50,146 nt of DNA from CAZGXM01 sp964529795 (GCA_964529795.1 CAZGXM010000011.1:1-50146); one strand, 5' to 3'; numbered from the stretch's first letter, positions 15,326 through 24,379 are shown. Made by a program: numbers and translations. Notes: generated by a model from the letters alone, not told the origin.

Positions 15326-16252
15326 GTCCTTTTTCACCAGGAAAAAGGCAGCAGCACCGGATAATGCAAAAGAAAGCATGATCGTAAACAAAAACGCGTA
15401 AGACTGCTCCTGCAGAGGCAGGGCCACGTTCATGCCATAGAAACTTGCCACCATGGTGGGCAATGAGAGGATGATGGTCACTGACGTCAAGAATTTCATC
15501 ACGATATTCAGGTTATTGGAAATAATGGAAGCAAAAGCATCCATCATACCGCTGAGAATACTGGAATAAATTTCCGCCATATCAATGGCCTGCTGGTTTT
15601 CAGTAATAACATCTTCCAGCAAATCCTGGTCTTCAGGATACATTTTCAGAAACGATGACTTCAACAATTTTTCCATTACTATCTCGTTGGCTTTCAATGA
15701 GGTATTGAAATAAACCAAACTTTTCTCCAAATCCAGGAGTTTGATCAGTTCCTCGTTTTTCATGGAACGGTGCAATTCTCGCTCGATATCATTGGTTTTC
15801 CCGTCAATTTCCTTGAGGTATTTCAAGTATAAGGCTGCGGTACGATAAAGAATCTGCAGGATAAACCTGGTTTTTTTATAGGTATACCAGGTCTTGATAC
15901 GGCCGTTGATAAAGTCATCAATCAAAATATTGTCCTCCAGGCAGACTGTAATAAGGTTGGTGTCCGTGACAACCATACCAAAGGGAATTGTATCATAGCG
16001 AATCCGGCCCCGTTCGCTTTCGATGGTTGGCATATTAATAATAATGAGAAGGTTCCCTCCCTCCATCTCAATCCGCGGCCGTTCTTCGTCATCCAGCGGC
16101 GCCTTCAAAAAATCCAGCACCACACCTGTTCCTTGATGCACCCACTCTATTTCCGCGTCAGTGGGGTTGACCAGGTTAACCCAGCCTCCCTTTTCATTTA
16201 TCTTTGCAATTTCAGTCAACTTATTTTCAACTGTTTTCCAAACCTTCAGCAT
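15317..16252 (-). CDS. corA: CorA-type magnesium/divalent metal transporter
   Basis: Pentameric inner-membrane Mg2+ (or Co2+/Ni2+) channel. The 311-residue protein has the cytoplasmic funnel domain, long helices around 130-240, and two C-terminal membrane helices. The first of these ends in the diagnostic YGMNVALPLQEQ (GMN motif near residue 275). I use ATG 16252, with AGGAGG eight or nine bases upstream; an open frame continues to 16312. It stands alone on this strand. Confidence 0.93.
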   Translation of the reverse strand: MLKVWKTVENKLTEIAKINEKGGWVNLVNPTDAEIEWVHQGTGVVLDFLKAPLDDEERPRIEMEGGNLLIIINMPTIESERGRIRYDTIPFGMVVTDTNLITVCLEDNILIDDFINGRIKTWYTYKKTRFILQILYRTAALYLKYLKEIDGKTNDIERELHRSMKNEELIKLLDLEKSLVYFNTSLKANEIVMEKLLKSSFLKMYPEDQDLLEDVITENQQAIDMAEIYSSILSGMMDAFASIISNNLNIVMKFLTSVTIILSLPTMVASFYGMNVALPLQEQSYAFLFTIMLSFALSGAAAFFLVKKDMF

Positions 16253-16512
16253 CCGCTGTCCCTCCTGCCCTGGTATCTCACAGTATCTTAATGTTACATT
16301 AAAAATATGCAAAATACCAGTTTTACATATATTTTCAGTCCCTTAATCAACAAATTCTAAACAGGCGGTCTGCTGTTCTTTTTGTTTATGTTGTCCTGAA
16401 ATATTTTATCCTTGCCGGGAAATATTTAAGCAATATAGTAGGAAATTGGTAATTTGTGACGAAAAGTACTTTTGTAGGGTAAATGGTGGCTCAGCATGGG
16501 GAGGAAAAATTT

Positions 16513-17484
16513 ATGTTTGACTTTTTGTTTCGCATTAAAAAAATCTATGCATTCTCAATAATTGTGCTCGTTTTAGCTGTAGGTACCTTTGTCAACGTAA
16601 AATTCCACACCTTTCCAGGTGGGATTTTTATCATAGCTGTTATCCTCACCAGTTTGGCAATGCCCCAAAAAATAAATTACATCGTAGCAGCGGTAATATA
16701 TGCTTTAGCCATTCCCATGTTCTTCTACAATCATATTCCCGGACGAATATTAATTTTAAATCAAAGCACATTTCTAGTGGCAGTTGCTTTTGCCGCTTAT
16801 ACCGGCAACGAACTGAAAAAGTATATCAACCAGTTAATCGAGCGGCATAGCCAGATTGAAGAATTTAACAAGGATTTAATCCTGGCTTTCATCAATACCA
16901 TGGAAGCCAAGGACAAGTATCTCAGCGGTCACTCGTTAAACGTATCTCACTATGCCAGAACAATTGCCGAAAAAATGGGCCTATCCGTGGAAGAATGTAA
17001 AAATATCTACCTGGCGGGGATTTTTCATGATATCGGTAAAATCGGAGTGAGTGAAAGCATATTGAATAAAGCCGGCAAGCTGGCAGGCAAAGAGTGGCTG
17101 GAAATACAAAAACACCCGGAAACAGGCGCGGAAATTGTATCGAAAATTCCTGCTTTACAAGGTGCCGCCGAGATAATCAAATACCACCACCTGCGTTATG
17201 ACGGCAAGGGTTATCCCAAGGAGGCCAAAACAAAGGAAATCCCCCTGGGAGCAAGAATAATAGCGGTAGCTGATGCCTTTGACGCCATGACCTCCAACCG
17301 CTCCTACCGCGGCGCCCTGTCGGCAGAGGCAGCATTGCGGGAATTGGAAAAATGCAAGGGTACACAATTTGACCCCAAAGTAGTGGATGCCTTCCGCCAA
17401 TGCCAGCCGCTGGCTTACTCCCGGCAGAAGAAGCAAAACGGGGAATTTCTGAAAGAAACCTTTGGACCCTGCTCCATAGTGTAA
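16513..17484 (+). CDS. Membrane HD-GYP domain protein (probable c-di-GMP phosphodiesterase)
   Basis: HD-GYP proteins hydrolyse cyclic di-GMP. The N-terminal 110 residues hold four or five membrane helices. After a short linker (NQLIERHSQIEEFN) comes a complete HD-GYP domain: LSGHSLNVSHYA, GIFHDIGKIGVSESILNK, HPETGAEIVSKI, KYHHLRYDGKGYP and AVADAFDAMTSNRSYR. All HD and GYP motif residues are present. ATG at 16513 is eight bases after GGGGAGG; the frame is open to 16483 but that start lacks a ribosome site. Confidence 0.9.
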   Translation: MFDFLFRIKKIYAFSIIVLVLAVGTFVNVKFHTFPGGIFIIAVILTSLAMPQKINYIVAAVIYALAIPMFFYNHIPGRILILNQSTFLVAVAFAAYTGNELKKYINQLIERHSQIEEFNKDLILAFINTMEAKDKYLSGHSLNVSHYARTIAEKMGLSVEECKNIYLAGIFHDIGKIGVSESILNKAGKLAGKEWLEIQKHPETGAEIVSKIPALQGAAEIIKYHHLRYDGKGYPKEAKTKEIPLGARIIAVADAFDAMTSNRSYRGALSAEAALRELEKCKGTQFDPKVVDAFRQCQPLAYSRQKKQNGEFLKETFGPCSIV

Positions 17485-17565
17485 ATTCTTTAAAAAGTCC
17501 GGGGCCAAGTTTTCCCAAACATTGGGCCGGGAAAGCCTATCGACCTCCCGGCTGCCAATTTTACC

Positions 17566-18108
17566 TTAATAGTTTTCACTTGACAGTTCAAAGAAAGCCC
17601 GGGGATGAGCACAAACCGGACAGGTCTCCGGTGCTTCCGGTCCTTCGTGAATATGCCCGCAATTCCTGCACTTCCACTTGACCGTGCTGTCCTTTTTAAA
17701 TACCTTGCCGTTCTGTAAATTCTCCAAAAGTTTTTTATACCTTTCCTCATGTTCCTTCTCAATTTTACCAATACCTTCAAATACCCTGGCAATCTCTTCA
17801 AAGCCTTCTTCCCTGGCCTCTTTTGCCATCCGGGGATACATATCCGTCCACTCACCGTTTTCCCCTGCTGCCGCTGCCTTTAAATTGTCAATGGTGCTGC
17901 CGATACCTTCAAGCGCTTTCAGGTGCAGCTTGGCGTGTTCCTGTTCGTTTGCAGCGGTTTCTTCGAATATTTCCGCAACCTGCCGATAGCCTTCCTTTCT
18001 GGCAACCGAGGCAAAGTATGTATACCTGTTCCTCGCCTGGGATTCACCAGCAAACGCTCCCCACAAATTCTTTTCAGTTTTCGTCCCTTTGAGATTTTTT
18101 GTCATCAT
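17566..18108 (-). CDS. rbr: Rubrerythrin
   Basis: Non-haem diiron peroxidase that removes hydrogen peroxide in anaerobes. The 180-residue protein has a four-helix diiron domain (ExxR pattern in GESQARNRYTYFASVA; EEIFEETAANEQEHAK; EGFEEIARVFEGIGKIEKEH) and a C-terminal rubredoxin-like domain with two CxxC pairs (WKCRNCGHIHEG and CPVCAHP). Its promoter carries a PerR-like box, in line with peroxide control. Confidence 0.95.
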   Translation of the reverse strand: MMTKNLKGTKTEKNLWGAFAGESQARNRYTYFASVARKEGYRQVAEIFEETAANEQEHAKLHLKALEGIGSTIDNLKAAAAGENGEWTDMYPRMAKEAREEGFEEIARVFEGIGKIEKEHEERYKKLLENLQNGKVFKKDSTVKWKCRNCGHIHEGPEAPETCPVCAHPRAFFELSSENY

Positions 18109-18129
18109 TGACTCCCCCTTATTAATTGT

Positions 18130-18166
18130 TTATACTAATAATAATTACTAGTAGCAATAATGTCAA
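18130..18166 (-). promoter_or_regulatory. Rubrerythrin promoter with PerR-like box
   Basis: On the minus strand TTGACA (18166-18161) and TATTAT (18143-18138) are 17 bases apart. TTATACTAATAATAA (18130-18144 on the plus strand) matches the PerR box TTATAATnATTATAA at 12 of 14 fixed positions and overlaps the -10. Confidence 0.6.
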
Positions 18167-18343
18167 GGCCCGAATTATTAATTTTTCCCTAAATTGGCAT
18201 TGCTCTAAATCAACAAACTTTCTGCCGGTTTGTTACCAGACCGGTCAATAGAGAAAACCGGCCTGATGCGACAGGTACAGCCTGCCGGTCGCTCAGAAAA
18301 TTTCCAAAACAAATTTATATCCATATCTTTCCGATGCTTCTTT

Positions 18344-18889
18344 TCACTTATTCAGCCGGCGCAGTAACCGCGACAATACCTCCACGTGGATTTGCAGGTC
18401 TTTTTGCCCGTAAAGTACAAAGCGAATTCGTTTTACAGTGCGCAGCCCGGGCATCATCTCCAGGACAGTGTTAAATGCGACCGCCGCCGCATCCTGCATG
18501 GGATAGCCGAAAATTCCCGTGGATATGGCCGGAAAGGCCACGGATTCCAAACGGTTCTGCTCAGCAAGGATAAGTGCATTGCGGTAGCAGCTTGCCAGCA
18601 ATTCACCCGCAGGTTCATCCACCCCGTAGACCGGCCCCAGGCAGTGAATAACATGCCGGTTAGGCAGTTTATGCCCGCCGGTGATTACAGCCTCCCCGGG
18701 CTTTACCGGCGCCAGGGGGCGGCATTCCATCTCGAGCCCCGGACCTGCCGCCCGGTGAATGGCTCCCGCCACTCCGCCGCCCGAACGAAGCTGCGCGTTG
18801 GCGGCATTGACCACGGCATCCACATCGCCCTGGGCGGCAATATCGCCCTGTACACATTCCAGTGCAACACCGGAAACCGTTGTTTTCAT
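18344..18889 (-). CDS. Macro-domain protein (probable O-acetyl-ADP-ribose deacetylase)
   Basis: Macro domains bind or hydrolyse ADP-ribose derivatives. In 181 residues: DVDAVVNAANAQLRSGGGVA followed by GAIHRAAG (loop 1, with the catalytic-type Asn and GGG), a middle VITGGHKLPNRHVIHCLGPVY, and AFPAISTGIFGYPMQDAA (loop 2). This fits the YmdB/MacroD branch. ATG at 18889 is seven bases after AAAGGAGC; the earlier ATG at 18907 lacks a good site. It stands alone, between the rbr promoter region and the divergent nadABC promoter. Confidence 0.88.
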   Translation of the reverse strand: MKTTVSGVALECVQGDIAAQGDVDAVVNAANAQLRSGGGVAGAIHRAAGPGLEMECRPLAPVKPGEAVITGGHKLPNRHVIHCLGPVYGVDEPAGELLASCYRNALILAEQNRLESVAFPAISTGIFGYPMQDAAAVAFNTVLEMMPGLRTVKRIRFVLYGQKDLQIHVEVLSRLLRRLNK

Positions 18890-19027
18890 TTTAGATGCTC
18901 CTTTCAACCCCGGAAATCGAGAAATATATAAATTTTTTCCATCTTTTCTTTATTATATCAAATTATATCAAGGACACCAGTGCTTGTCACACCTTTTATC
19001 CGGGCAGTTGCGCGGTTGCCCTGACTG

Positions 19028-19056
19028 TTGACAGTGGGTAACTGTTATTTTATAAT
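19028..19056 (+). promoter_or_regulatory. Consensus sigma-A promoter of nadABC
   Basis: TTGACA at 19028-19033 and TATAAT at 19051-19056 are separated by 17 bases, a perfect consensus. The predicted start point is near 19063, about 70 bases before the nadA ATG. Confidence 0.8.
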
Positions 19057-19092
19057 TAGGAAAAGTTAATCGCGCCTATTTTTTTGCTCCCT

Positions 19093-19111
19093 GGTGACAA
19101 GACAGGTGACA
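19093..19111 (+). promoter_or_regulatory. Candidate operator of nadABC (direct repeat)
   Basis: GGTGACA-AGACA-GGTGACA is a direct repeat with a five-base spacer, lying about 30-48 bases downstream of the predicted start point. The sequence resembles ACCTGTC-type sites of the niacin-responsive repressor NiaR (YrxA) in Firmicutes. No niaR gene is in the window; assignment is inference. Confidence 0.45.
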
Positions 19112-19132
19112 TTACAGAGGAGGGTATCACAA

Positions 19133-20038
19133 ATGTCAAGACAGTTGACAGCCAAAATCCACCGTCTCAAGCAGGAAAGAAATGCTGTGATTTTGGCCCA
19201 TAATTATCAAGCGCCCGAAGTACAAGACGTGGCAGACTTTGTGGGAGATTCCTTTGGCTTAAGCAGGCAGGCAGCGGCTACCCCAGCAGAAGTAATTGTA
19301 TTTTGCGGCGTGCATTTTATGGCTGAAAGCGCGTATATTCTTGCCCCGCATAAAACTGTACTACTGCCGGAAAAACACGCCGGCTGCCCCCTTGCAGAGA
19401 CCATTACTGCAGAAGATTTAAAAAGGAAAAAAAGAGACTGTCCGGATGCAGCCGTGGTATGTTATGTCAATTCCTCGGCGGCAGTAAAAGCGGAAAGTGA
19501 TATCTGCTGTACCTCTTCCAATGCCGTACAGGTGGTAAACTCCCTGGAAAAAAACCGGATTTTATTTGTTCCCGACGGCAACCTGGCCCACTGGGTTGCA
19601 GGGAAAACAGACAAGGCAATTATACCCTGGGACGGTCACTGTATTACGCACCAGCGCGTTACCAAGGAGGATGTGGAGCGCATCCGGGAAACTCTACCCC
19701 AGGCCGTTATTGCCGTCCACCCCGAATGCCGGCCGGAAGTAGTTGAGCGCGCCGATTTCGTAGGCAGCACATCAGCCATACTGCGTTTTGCCCGGGAAAC
19801 CCGGAATACAGAACTTGTGATTGGTACGGAAATGGGAATCATCCACCGGATGACGAAAGAAAACCCGGACAAAAAATTTTACTTGCTCTCTCAGGGTTTG
19901 GTTTGCCCCAATATGAAAATGACCACTTTAGAAAAAGTGGCACTGGCACTGGAGAATATGGAACCCCGTATTACCGTACCCGACGATGTCCGCCGGCAAG
20001 CTCTGACCTCCCTTAAAAAAATGCTGGAGGTAACTTAA
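19133..20038 (+). CDS. nadA: Quinolinate synthase A
   Basis: A [4Fe-4S] enzyme that condenses iminoaspartate with dihydroxyacetone phosphate to quinolinate. The 301-residue protein has the three pseudo-symmetric domains: AVILAHNYQAPEVQDVADF, then GDSFGLSRQAA; VCYVNSSAAVKAESDICCTS; and FVGSTSAILRFARE. Cluster-ligand cysteines are visible in VCYVN, HPECRPE and GLVCPNMK. I take ATG 19133, eight bases after GAGGAGGG, rather than the open-frame start at 19094, which overlaps the operator-like repeat. nadB starts on its stop codon. Confidence 0.95.
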   Translation: MSRQLTAKIHRLKQERNAVILAHNYQAPEVQDVADFVGDSFGLSRQAAATPAEVIVFCGVHFMAESAYILAPHKTVLLPEKHAGCPLAETITAEDLKRKKRDCPDAAVVCYVNSSAAVKAESDICCTSSNAVQVVNSLEKNRILFVPDGNLAHWVAGKTDKAIIPWDGHCITHQRVTKEDVERIRETLPQAVIAVHPECRPEVVERADFVGSTSAILRFARETRNTELVIGTEMGIIHRMTKENPDKKFYLLSQGLVCPNMKMTTLEKVALALENMEPRITVPDDVRRQALTSLKKMLEVT

Positions 20039-21624
20039 TGGAAATGAGACCCGTTTCTCCGATAAAAAAAACTGTCATCAGTAAGGATACGGTTGATTTT
20101 ATTGTTGTCGGCAGCGGTATTTCCGGCCTCTATACAGCGCTTGAGTTGGCTGAACATGGCAAGGTGCTTCTCCTGGCGAAAGCGGAGGCAGACCAAACAG
20201 CCACCTATTTTGCCCAGGGCGGTGTGGCAGCAGCAGTAGCAGAAAATGACACCCCGGAGCTGCACATGAAAGACACCCTGGCAGCGGGTGCAGGCCTTTG
20301 CTGCCGGAAAGCAGTAGAAGCGTTAGTGCGGGAAGGCCCGGGACATGTGCGTAAATTGATCGACATTGGCGTCCCCTTTGACCGCAACGCCAGAAACAAA
20401 CTGCTGTTGGCACGGGAAGGCGCTCACAGCCGCCGCCGGGTCCTGAGGGCAGGCGGTGATGCTACCGGCAAGGCCATCCAGACAACCCTCCGGCAAACAG
20501 CAAATCGCCACCCCGATATCAACTGCATGGAAGACGTATTCGTGCTTGACCTGTTAATTGGGGACGGCACGTGTCACGGTGTGATAACCTGGCAGGAAGA
20601 CCCACCGGCGTACCGGGTATTTTTCAGCAAAGCCACGGTACTGGCCACCGGGGGGCTGGGGCAGGTTTATGCCTTTACCACCAATCCCCCGGTAGCCACG
20701 GGTGACGGTATAGCCATGGCTTTCCGGGCAGGAGTGGAGTTGACCAACTTGGAATTTGTCCAGTTCCACCCCACGGCATTATTTCATCCCGGGAAGTCAG
20801 GATTTTTAATTTCCGAGGCCGTAAGGGGAGAAGGCGGCCGTCTGTTCAACCACCGGGGACAGCGTTTTATGCCAAATTATCACCCTCAAGCAGAACTGGC
20901 GCCCCGGGATGTGGTTTCACGGGCCATTGTTTCGGAAATGCAGCGGCATGGTACTGATTGCGTGTATTTGGATTTAACACATTTGCCCGGTGGATTTCTA
21001 AAAGAGCGTTTCCCGACAATATACCGGACCTTGCTGACATGCGGCATAACGATGGAAAACAAGCCTATACCAGTCGCGCCCGCTGCCCACTACAGCATGG
21101 GCGGGATAAAAACCAACCTTGACAGCGGAACCAGCCTGCCCGGTCTCTATGCAGTCGGTGAAGTTGCTTGTACCGGTGTCCATGGCGCCAACCGCCTGGC
21201 CAGCAATTCCCTCCTGGAAGGACTGGTATTCGGCCACCGGGCGGCACTTGCCGCGGCAAGATATGTAAAAAAACACCGCGGGATACCGCGGGAAGCTGCC
21301 AAACATTACAAGTTCGACCGGGCACCGGCCGGGACAAGAGTACCGGACATTTCCCCCCTGCAGCAACGTTTGCAACACATCATGCAGCAAAATGCCGGCG
21401 TAATCCGCTCGGGCAAATCCCTGGCGCGGGCCAAGTATGAATTGGGCAACATGCTTGCAGGAGTTTCACTTTGCGCCCGGGATAAAAACGCCACGGAACT
21501 GAAAAACATGCTGACGGTGGCTTATTTGATTGTTTCCGCTGCACAGCGGCGGTCGAACAGCTGCGGCTCCCACTTCAGGGCGGACCATACTGCCGCTAAA
21601 CCCGCCGTTACAACCGGCAGTTAA
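20038..21624 (+). CDS. nadB: L-aspartate oxidase
   Basis: Oxidises L-aspartate to iminoaspartate for NadA. In 528 residues: the FAD-binding VVGSGISGLYTALELAEHGK at residues 22-41, TYFAQGGVAAAVAENDTPEL, GREGAHSRRR-like catalytic Arg region (LAREGAHSRRRVLRAGGD), EFVQFHPTAL, and GVHGANRLASNSLLEGLVFG. The start overlaps the nadA stop by one base (TAATG), so the genes are translationally coupled. Under anaerobic conditions the family uses fumarate or menaquinone as acceptor. Confidence 0.95.
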   Translation: MEMRPVSPIKKTVISKDTVDFIVVGSGISGLYTALELAEHGKVLLLAKAEADQTATYFAQGGVAAAVAENDTPELHMKDTLAAGAGLCCRKAVEALVREGPGHVRKLIDIGVPFDRNARNKLLLAREGAHSRRRVLRAGGDATGKAIQTTLRQTANRHPDINCMEDVFVLDLLIGDGTCHGVITWQEDPPAYRVFFSKATVLATGGLGQVYAFTTNPPVATGDGIAMAFRAGVELTNLEFVQFHPTALFHPGKSGFLISEAVRGEGGRLFNHRGQRFMPNYHPQAELAPRDVVSRAIVSEMQRHGTDCVYLDLTHLPGGFLKERFPTIYRTLLTCGITMENKPIPVAPAAHYSMGGIKTNLDSGTSLPGLYAVGEVACTGVHGANRLASNSLLEGLVFGHRAALAAARYVKKHRGIPREAAKHYKFDRAPAGTRVPDISPLQQRLQHIMQQNAGVIRSGKSLARAKYELGNMLAGVSLCARDKNATELKNMLTVAYLIVSAAQRRSNSCGSHFRADHTAAKPAVTTGS

Positions 21625-21656
21625 CAATTCAAACGAGAACACCTGGAGGCGGTCAA

Positions 21657-22496
21657 GTGCTAACCATAGATAATTACCAGTTAAAAGAGATTATCAGCCG
21701 GGCACTGGCAGAAGACATCAACGCCGGGGATATTACCACGGAAAGCATTTTTCCGGAAAACCAGACGGGAAAGGCGGAAATTATCGCCAAGGATAGCGGG
21801 GTCGCTGCCGGGCTGCCCGTGGCAGCAGCAGTTTTCAGGGCTTTACCCGGGGAAATCTCCTTTGTAACGACAGTGGAAGAAGGCGAAAGGATAGAGCCGG
21901 GGCAAGTACTGGCATGCTTGACCGGACCTGTCAAGACAATTCTCAAAGGCGAGCGGACGGCTCTCAACTTCCTGCAGCGCATGTCCGGCATCGCCACTGA
22001 AACCGCCAGATTTGCGGCGGCGGTAAAGGATTTTCCCGCCAAAATCGTCGATACCAGGAAAACCACCCCCGGCCTGCGCATGTTGGAAAAATATGCTGTC
22101 CGCGCAGGGGGAGGGTATAACCACCGTTTCGACCTCCATGACATGGTTTTGATCAAAGACAATCACATCAAGGCAGCGGGAGGAATTTCCCGGGCGGTGA
22201 CACTGGTACGGGAGCGGGTTTCGCCTTATGTGAAAGTCGAGGTTGAGGTGGAAACTCCGGAGCAGGCCCGGGAAGCCCTGGAAAGCCAAGTGGATATCAT
22301 CATGTTGGACAATATGCCCCCGGAAGAAATGGCAGCCGTGGTCAAAGCCGTTTCCGGCCGGGCGCTGCTGGAAGCCTCCGGCAACATCACCCTCGAGCGC
22401 GTCAGGGACGTCGCCGCCACCGGCGTGGACCTCATTTCCATCGGCGCCCTCACCCACAGTGTCAAGAGCCTGGATATCAGTTTGGAAATTTCCTGA
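21657..22496 (+). CDS. nadC: Nicotinate-nucleotide pyrophosphorylase (carboxylating)
   Basis: Converts quinolinate and PRPP to nicotinate mononucleotide. The 279-residue protein has the N-terminal EDINAGDITTESIFPE, LKGERTALNFLQRMSGIATE, VDTRKTTPGLRMLEKYAVRA with GGGYNHRFDL, and IKDNHIKAAGG, then the barrel end LEASGNITLERVRDVA with GVDLISIGALTHS. All substrate-binding Arg, His and Lys segments are present. GTG at 21657 follows GGAGG. Last gene of nadABC; a terminator lies 110 bases downstream. Confidence 0.96.
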   Translation: MLTIDNYQLKEIISRALAEDINAGDITTESIFPENQTGKAEIIAKDSGVAAGLPVAAAVFRALPGEISFVTTVEEGERIEPGQVLACLTGPVKTILKGERTALNFLQRMSGIATETARFAAAVKDFPAKIVDTRKTTPGLRMLEKYAVRAGGGYNHRFDLHDMVLIKDNHIKAAGGISRAVTLVRERVSPYVKVEVEVETPEQAREALESQVDIIMLDNMPPEEMAAVVKAVSGRALLEASGNITLERVRDVAATGVDLISIGALTHSVKSLDISLEIS

Positions 22497-22606
22497 GATG
22501 GACAGGATGGTTGCCTCCATACCTAACATTCGATAAATATTAAAACGCTTTTGCATTATAAGAATTCAACATACGGTCTCCGCGCCCAACTTCCTGCCAT
22601 TTTGGT

Positions 22607-22632
22607 CAAGCCCTTTGGGCTTGTTTTGTTTA
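22607..22632 (+). terminator. Terminator after nadABC
   Basis: CAAGCCC and GGGCTTG pair around a TTT loop, followed by TTTTGTTT. Confidence 0.8.
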
Positions 22633-22671
22633 ATGACTTTTACAGCCACCTTATTTACATCAGGAACAATG

Positions 22672-23787
22672 TCACACCCGGTCGAATTCTTCCAATAGGG
22701 CCGGCCTGTTGGCATATGTACTGCGGATCTGGACAGTATATTCGGTAAGTTCCTGGAGTCTATCCAGTTTTTTATAGAGCTTTTTGATTTTTTTCAAGTA
22801 AAACACCGCAGCACGGTAATCTTTACGCGTTTTTTTATCAATCAACTGCTGCACTTTGTTTTTGTAATAAGCAATTATCTCCGCCGGGTAACGGCTGCTG
22901 ATTGCGTCGGCCAGCTTATCCTTGCTTTCAAAGAAAGCCCCTGTATCACCGGTCACATATTTAAGGACAAGGTCATAACGTTTTTCATGCAGGTGGACTT
23001 CAGCCAGCCGCTTTTCCCGTCCGGGTTCGGACAGCACCGCCAGGCATTCCTTTTCCAGGTTGGGCCAGTCAGCCTTTTTACTGTAAGATTTTAGCGCCAG
23101 GTAAGTTTGCAGGCAGGGCGAATCCAGGAAGTCCAGCCGGTAAAACCGCAACGCGTTCCTGTAATCACCATTTTCCCGGTAGTAATGTTTGAGAAAACCG
23201 ATGAGGCCGCTGACACTGCCTTCCCCTTTGTCAATGCCTTCCTCGGCAATTTTTACAGCTCTTTCCCTCTCGCCTTTTTCATAAAAATGCCCGGCCAGCT
23301 CACAGTAGTCCGCTCCGTACCTGAGACTGGCCATTTTCATCTGCAAATAAGTCTCTTCGTCCTGCAACCGGTCACGGTAAATCTCCGCAATTAATTGTCT
23401 CCTGTACCTGTGGTAGTCGGAATTTTTCAAGCCCGCTCTTAATTTCTTGATAACGTAATGCCAGTCAGTATCGCCGTCCGCCAGGGCAAAGATATTTTCC
23501 AGTAAATCATCCTGCATACCCGAGTTGCCCCAATCATAGTAGTAAAAGAGACGGTCCATATACTCACGTTTGAATTCCCGCCCCAGTCTACCTTCAGTAA
23601 AAAGTACGGTAATCTTCTCCAGAAGCTCCGCGGCCTCGCATTCCTTGTCTTCGTCACTGATACCGTAGGTGTTCAGTTCCTCCAGAATGCCCGCCGCGCT
23701 GTCCCACAGTTCGCCATATTTTTCCTGATAAATCTCATCGTCCACGTTTGACTGCTCCAGGCATTCCTCCAGCCTGTCCAGAACCAC
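22672..23787 (-). CDS. C-terminal half of a SWIM zinc-finger family protein (N-terminus missing)
   Basis: 371 residues of helical, TPR-like repeats matching the C-terminal half of bacterial SWIM zinc-finger proteins: GLKNSDYHRYRRQLIAEIYR, ALRFYRLDFLDSP, and the conserved end KTRKDYRAAVFYLKKIKKLY with TYANRPALLEEFDRV. The N-terminal SWIM zinc motif (CxCx..CxH) is absent. Four codons upstream of the GTG used here (GGG CCC AAA CTG) comes a TAA, which looks like family sequence cut by a stop. It is probably a degraded gene rather than a designed short form. Confidence 0.65.
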   Translation of the reverse strand: MVLDRLEECLEQSNVDDEIYQEKYGELWDSAAGILEELNTYGISDEDKECEAAELLEKITVLFTEGRLGREFKREYMDRLFYYYDWGNSGMQDDLLENIFALADGDTDWHYVIKKLRAGLKNSDYHRYRRQLIAEIYRDRLQDEETYLQMKMASLRYGADYCELAGHFYEKGERERAVKIAEEGIDKGEGSVSGLIGFLKHYYRENGDYRNALRFYRLDFLDSPCLQTYLALKSYSKKADWPNLEKECLAVLSEPGREKRLAEVHLHEKRYDLVLKYVTGDTGAFFESKDKLADAISSRYPAEIIAYYKNKVQQLIDKKTRKDYRAAVFYLKKIKKLYKKLDRLQELTEYTVQIRSTYANRPALLEEFDRV

Positions 23788-23826
23788 CAGTTTGGGCCCT
23801 TAGGGGACTAACAGACTGAATATGCC

Positions 23827-24060
23827 GTGATTGCTCTGCGGAATGCTGACATTGACTTTGCTAAGATCCGTGCGGCAGGGTTATTGGTTGTGTACGAGAC
23901 AGAAAAACAACTTTTGAGTTTTGCACCCCAAATTCAGGCACCCGTCAGGTTTACCACGGACGAGCGTCTGTTTATTCTGCCCCTGGAGCAGGTGTTTTTG
24001 CGCCTCAACCGGGAGACGAGGAAACTCGAAGGTGAGGCGCTGGTGAAAGAAAGGGCCTGA
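23827..24060 (+). CDS. Hypothetical 77-residue protein
   Basis: A GTG-initiated frame encoding MIALRNADIDFAKIRAAGLL with VVYETEKQLLSFAPQ and a charged tail ending EGEALVKERA. No membrane segment or recognised motif. The upstream frame is open for five more codons to a TAA and no clear ribosome site is seen, so it may be the end of a lost gene. A good terminator follows it at 24147, supporting past or present transcription. Confidence 0.4.
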   Translation: MIALRNADIDFAKIRAAGLLVVYETEKQLLSFAPQIQAPVRFTTDERLFILPLEQVFLRLNRETRKLEGEALVKERA

Positions 24061-24146
24061 TTCTTGTGCTGGTAGGGTAGTGGGTTGGAATTGTTCTGGT
24101 TCGACTTATTTACGGAGCAAGGATAAAAAAGTGAAGTTATCACAGG

Positions 24147-24186
24147 AAAAGCGGTTAAGTTGTTTTCACAGCTGACCGCTTTTTTG
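24147..24186 (+). terminator. Terminator
   Basis: AAAAGCGGT and ACCGCTTTT pair across a 19-base loop and run into a T tract. Confidence 0.75.
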
Positions 24187-24379
24187 TTACTATTTTGTTA
24201 CTAACTATATGCAGGAACTGGAAATACAGTGTCGAAGAAATAAAAAGTAATGTATCCAAATGGAGCGAATCTTATGAAATGGTTGTTTGAAATAGGAATA
24301 GATAGTTGATTTTTCCAACACACCGTCGCGGATCCCACCTTTTGGGGAATATTCGCGAAACTATAACGGGAATGCAGAA
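24187..24379. other. Gene-free stretch before the cassette array
   Basis: AT-rich, with an imperfect inverted repeat from TCGCG (about 24328) to CGCGA (about 24358) just before the first attC-type core. It contains no supportable gene and no integrase. Confidence 0.4.

Noticed and set aside
16483..16512. Upstream start for the HD-GYP gene at 16483
   Set aside because: The internal ATG at 16513 has a strong ribosome site at ideal distance; the earlier one has none.
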